11,144 bases of DNA from CALSMU01 sp963926405 (GTDB taxonomy: Bacteria; Bacteroidota; Bacteroidia; Flavobacteriales_D; Parvicellaceae). The stretch spans positions 1 through 11,144 of the forward strand of contig CAWUXI010000130.1 of the NCBI GenBank assembly GCA_963926405.1, written 5' to 3'. Positions 8,834-11,144 of this stretch are shown piece after piece. A model generated the notes under the pieces. It did no database searches. It was not told the DNA's origin and was given only the letters and a program-made list of their open reading frames with translations. A program made the position numbers and the translations under genes. How positions within the stretch are numbered: the first letter of the stretch is position 1; every line of letters begins with the position of its first letter.

Positions 8834-8862
8834 CAAAGATAAAAATATTGCTTTGTAAACAA
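8834..8862 (-). promoter_or_regulatory. Putative promoter of the PASTA-T9SS protein-rluD-hydrolase operon
   Basis: On the minus strand TTG (8862-8860) is followed after 18 nt by TATCTTTG (8841-8834), a perfect TAnnTTTG. Spacing lies within the Flavobacterium range. Transcription would start near 8828-8830, giving a very short leader before ATG 8821 or 8815. This also argues against the TTG at 8836 as translation start. Confidence 0.5.
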
Positions 8863-9146
8863 ATGTTCAAACCATTTTACTTTATGAATTTTTCGCTTCG
8901 TCTTTTATCCTGCAGCCATACTAAAATTTTGTCATAGAGCATCCGCTATTATTCAAAATGTTGCCTTGCTAAAGAAAAAATAATTCAACCAATTATACAA
9001 GTACTAAATTAATTTGCATACACCAATAACCAACCGCTGTTAATAATTAGTTTAAAACGCTTAATAAATAAATGTGCAGAAATATAACTTTGGAAAGTAA
9101 TCTTGTATTTTAGATTAAGTATTGTGGAATTTTATTAAGAAACAAC
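8842..9146. other. Divergent intergenic region between the PASTA operon and ddl
   Basis: This AT-rich stretch holds the upstream part of the operon promoter on its left and the ddl promoter-like box on its right. The middle (about 8880-9080) shows no ORF longer than 17 codons, no clear hairpin and no recognisable riboswitch or small-RNA gene. Its length leaves room for regulator binding sites, but I cannot identify one. Confidence 0.5.
9085..9092 (+). promoter_or_regulatory. Putative -7 box for ddl
   Basis: TAACTTTG is a perfect TAnnTTTG match, 54 nt upstream of the ddl ATG. No TTG lies 17-23 nt further upstream, so the -33 element is missing or degenerate. A second, weaker candidate is TAATCTTG at 9098-9105. 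Confidence 0.35.
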
Positions 9147-10121
9147 ATGAAAAACATTGCTGTAATTGGAGGTGGATATAGTAAAGAAAAAGGAATTTCC
9201 TTAAAAAGTGCTAAAACAGTTTTTGAAAATATAGACAGGAATAAATACAATGTCTATAAAATTCAAATTGATAAAGATGGTTGGTTTGGGTTTGATGAAA
9301 ACGACAACAAGCAACTAATAAACCGGACTGATTTTTCTTTTGACATAAATGGGAAAAAAACAACCATAGATTGCGCTTTTATTGTAATTCATGGTACGCC
9401 TGGAGAGGATGGAAAATTACAAGCATATTTCGACATGCTAGACATACCCTATACAACTTGCAGTCATTTAGCAGCTACACTCACATTCAATAAATTTGCG
9501 TGCAATCGTTTCTTAGAAAATTTCGATATCCCTGTTGCTAAAGCATTATTGGTACGAAAAAATGAAACGATTAATAGCTCAGCAATAATAGAAAGAGTTG
9601 GGCTCCCGTGTTTTGTTAAGCCTGCAGACGGTGGAAGTAGTTATGGCATAACCAAGGTAGAGAATGAAAGTGAATTAGAAGACGCTATCGCTTTAGCATT
9701 AAAACATGGTACTCAAGCATTGATAGAATCTTTTTTAAAAGGACGAGAGGTTACTAATGGTATTTATAAATCTCCTAGAGGAATACATGTATTACCCATA
9801 ACAGAAATAATAACTGAAAATGATTTCTTTGACTTTGACGCAAAGTACAAAGGAGAATCTAACGAAATTACCCCAGCTGATTTGGAAGATGAAATGACTT
9901 CTAAAATAAAGACAATGACATTAAAAGTTTATGAAATTCTTGATCTTTCAGGAATTGCTAGAGCAGATTACATCATTCATGATGGAGAACCGCATTTAAT
10001 CGAAATCAATACTGTTCCTGGTCAATCTGCAGAAAGCATTATTCCAAAAATGGCAGCACAAGAAGGTGTTTCATTAAAACAATTGTTTGAAGATGTGATC
10101 GAAGTAGCGTTGAAAGGTTAA
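9147..10121 (+). CDS. ddl: D-alanine--D-alanine ligase
   Basis: The 324-residue protein is an ATP-grasp ligase with the Ddl hallmarks. The N-terminal GGYSKEKGISLKSA holds the conserved Glu14 and Ser18. IHGTPGEDGKLQ (81-92) is the HGxxGEDG motif. KPADGGSSYG (158-167) is the ATP-grasp phosphate loop. The omega-loop has FDAKY with Tyr234 and TPADL. ARAD (271-274) and LIEINTVPG (284-292) supply the metal- and substrate-binding Asp, Glu and Asn. The AKY tyrosine fits D-Ala:D-Ala rather than D-Ala:D-Lac or D-Ala:D-Ser specificity. It makes the cytoplasmic D-Ala-D-Ala dipeptide used by MurF for peptidoglycan. The length is typical of Bacteroidota Ddl. It is transcribed alone here, divergent from the PASTA operon; the coaD gene that often follows ddl in Flavobacteriia is not present downstream. 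Confidence 0.95.
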   Translation: MKNIAVIGGGYSKEKGISLKSAKTVFENIDRNKYNVYKIQIDKDGWFGFDENDNKQLINRTDFSFDINGKKTTIDCAFIVIHGTPGEDGKLQAYFDMLDIPYTTCSHLAATLTFNKFACNRFLENFDIPVAKALLVRKNETINSSAIIERVGLPCFVKPADGGSSYGITKVENESELEDAIALALKHGTQALIESFLKGREVTNGIYKSPRGIHVLPITEIITENDFFDFDAKYKGESNEITPADLEDEMTSKIKTMTLKVYEILDLSGIARADYIIHDGEPHLIEINTVPGQSAESIIPKMAAQEGVSLKQLFEDVIEVALKG

Positions 10122-10138
10122 AATATAATTGCATGCTA

Positions 10139-10226
10139 CATTCCTTTGAAAGCAGGAATCTTATTCAAAAGTGATTCAGACACGTTTAAATAAGATTCCT
10201 GATCTCCGTAAACTGCGTCAGGAATG
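10139..10226. repeat. Composite inverted repeat resembling a REP doublet (REPIN-like)
   Basis: Two half-elements face each other. The left half (10140-10159) is ATTCCT-N8-AGGAAT; the right half (10195-10225) is ATTCCTGA-N15-TCAGGAAT. The inner flanks form a perfect 13-bp inverted repeat, CAGGAATCTTATT (10153-10165) against AATAAGATTCCTG (10189-10201). This continues imperfectly inward (3 + 3 more pairs, two mismatches) to a 7-nt loop at 10174-10180. The outer ends CATTCCT and AGGAATG (10139-10145, 10220-10226) are also inverted. The layout, in the 112-bp gap between the convergent ends of ddl and rdgB, fits a dispersed non-coding element, and the ATTCCn-N8-nGGAAT core recalls the dRS3-type repeats of Neisseria. 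It has no T-tract but could act as a two-way terminator or mRNA 3' stabiliser. Confidence 0.6.
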
Positions 10227-10233
10227 ACAACAA

Positions 10234-10812
10234 TCAGCTACACCCCTTTAAAAACTCAACCAACTTATCAACAGCTTTACCACGGTGACTTATAGCATTC
10301 TTTTCGGCCATAGACATTTCCGAAAAAGTACTATCAAATCCATTGGGTTGAAATATTGGATCATATCCAAAACCGTCGGATCCGCTTTTAGCCCGCGTAA
10401 TACTTCCATCTATCTGCCCTTCGAAGGAGTGTTCTTCACCGTTTAATATAAGGGCAACAATAGTTCTGAATTTTGCTCTCCTGTTTTCTTTACCTTCTAA
10501 TTCAGAAAGTATTTTAGTAATATTATCTTCAGCAACGCAATTTTCACCTGCATAACGAGCAGAATACACTCCAGGAGCGCCATTCAATGATTCTATTTCA
10601 AGTCCAGTATCGTCTGCGAAACAATTTACATTATAATTATCGGCAACATATCTTGCTTTTTGCAAAGCATTTCCTTCCAATGTTTCTTGCGTTTCGGGTA
10701 ATTCTTCATTGCAACCAATTTCTTTTAATGATACTATTTCAATTCCTTCTCCCAGTAAAGATTTTATCTCGTTGACTTTATTTTGATTGTTGGTTGCGAA
10801 AACTAATTTCAT
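10234..10812 (-). CDS. rdgB: Non-canonical purine NTP pyrophosphatase, RdgB/HAM1 family
   Basis: The 192-residue protein matches RdgB/HAM1 along its whole length. ATNNQNK (6-12) binds the triphosphate. ETLEGNALQKA (43-53) carries metal-binding Glu. FADDTGLEIESLNG (65-78) includes the probable catalytic Asp68, followed by PGVYSARYAG. GFGYDPIF (147-154) and SHRGKA (175-180) complete the base pocket. The enzyme hydrolyses dITP, ITP and XTP to monophosphates and keeps deaminated purines out of DNA and RNA. It acts in the cytosol. It is convergent with ddl and separated from it by the REP-like element. It starts at ATG 10812; no convincing TAnnTTTG box was found in the 60 bp upstream. Confidence 0.95.
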   Translation of the reverse strand: MKLVFATNNQNKVNEIKSLLGEGIEIVSLKEIGCNEELPETQETLEGNALQKARYVADNYNVNCFADDTGLEIESLNGAPGVYSARYAGENCVAEDNITKILSELEGKENRRAKFRTIVALILNGEEHSFEGQIDGSITRAKSGSDGFGYDPIFQPNGFDSTFSEMSMAEKNAISHRGKAVDKLVEFLKGCS

Positions 10813-11144
10813 AAGATACTTATCACTTTGTTTAAATTATAAAGATTAGAATTTATTTGGACATTAAAACCCTTTGCTATTTTTTATCTTCCTTGTCCTT
10901 TTACCTTGATGTAAAAGAACGAAAAAATGAAGACAATGCAAATAACCTTTAAAACTTTATTCCTCATCGCTAAAGTGTAAACTAAGGCAAAGCCGTTCTC
11001 ACGAATTCAAATAAAAACAAATAAATAAAATGAGTAAAACTCTCTCGTTACTCTCGTTCAAACAACTTGCACTTTTTCACGCTCTCTGCGGATAAGTTTT
11101 TAAAGAACATTCACTAGGTCGGAAATTTCTTATTCCTAGATTAA
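10813..11144. other. Gene-free right edge, probably a decayed intergenic repeat
   Basis: No convincing gene lies here. The part next to rdgB (10813-10870) should contain its promoter. From about 10891 the sequence changes character. It has a small hairpin (CTTTTAC 10898-10904, loop CTTGAT, GTAAAAG 10911-10917) without a T-tract. Next is an 17-residue micro-ORF (10927-10980) whose frame stays open after its stop until 11026. A 21-residue micro-ORF (11030-11095, MSKTLSLLSFKQLALFHALCG) includes an imperfect tandem CTCTCGTT repeat at 11042-11058. The region looks like remnants of a dispersed repeat, not a functional coding region, but no second copy lies in this window to prove it. Confidence 0.35.
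10898..10917. repeat. Short perfect inverted repeat (7-bp stem, 6-nt loop)
   Basis: CTTTTAC and GTAAAAG flank the loop CTTGAT. The stem is AT-rich and lacks a following T-run on either strand, so it is not a standard intrinsic terminator. It lies 86 bp upstream of the rdgB start, at the left side of the suspected repeat remnant. Confidence 0.5.

Noticed and set aside
8884..8937. 17-codon ORF in the PASTA-ddl intergenic region
   Set aside because: It is too short, has no initiation signal, and nothing in its sequence suggests a conserved peptide.
10153..10201. Simple rho-independent terminator for ddl
   Set aside because: The hairpin is long and perfect in its outer 13 bp but has no T-tract on either strand and is nested inside a larger palindromic unit, so a REP-like element explains more. 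A terminator role is still possible.
1..11144. CRISPR array, tRNA/rRNA gene, intact IS, phage or defence system
   Set aside because: I read both strands for repeated spacers, RNA-gene cores, transposase motifs and defence domains and found none; the window is mostly conserved housekeeping.

Overview
The window looks like a chromosomal segment from a marine or freshwater Flavobacteriales-type Bacteroidota, possibly near Crocinitomicaceae/Fluviicola (the family-level guess is weak). The evidence is AT-rich DNA, a secreted protein ending in a type IX secretion (T9SS) type A sorting domain, the PASTA protein / RluD / Ddl neighbourhood familiar from this phylum, promoter-like TAnnTTTG boxes, and no clear Shine-Dalgarno sites. 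No tRNA, rRNA, CRISPR, prophage or intact insertion sequence was seen.

Left part (1-4152): a DEAH-family helicase of the HrpB type runs leftward and leaves the window a short distance before its C-terminus. An ABC-F ATPase runs rightward. They diverge from a gap of about 96 bp that holds promoter-like boxes for both directions.

Centre (4149-8821, all minus strand): four tightly packed genes look like one operon. In transcription order they are a membrane-anchored three-PASTA protein, a 750-residue T9SS-exported protein, an RluD-type 23S rRNA pseudouridine synthase and a small YqiA-like alpha/beta hydrolase. Gaps are 10, 5 and 8 bp. The last gene is convergent with the ABC-F gene and their stop codons overlap by 3 bp within a 4-bp overlap. 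Across 8822-9146 the operon is divergent from ddl (D-alanine--D-alanine ligase). This places cell-wall precursor synthesis next to a PASTA protein, a domain type that binds peptidoglycan or beta-lactam in other proteins, and next to a surface-exported protein.

Right part (9147-11144): ddl is convergent with rdgB (non-canonical purine NTP pyrophosphatase). Between their 3' ends is a compact, composite inverted-repeat element resembling a REP doublet. The last 332 bp hold no convincing gene; they look like a decayed intergenic repeat with a short hairpin and two micro-ORFs.

Most of the window is conserved housekeeping. The items most worth a second look are the REP-doublet-like element, the unexplained T9SS protein locked into the PASTA/RluD operon, and the decayed repeat at the right edge. 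I see no clear defence system or other complete novel system.
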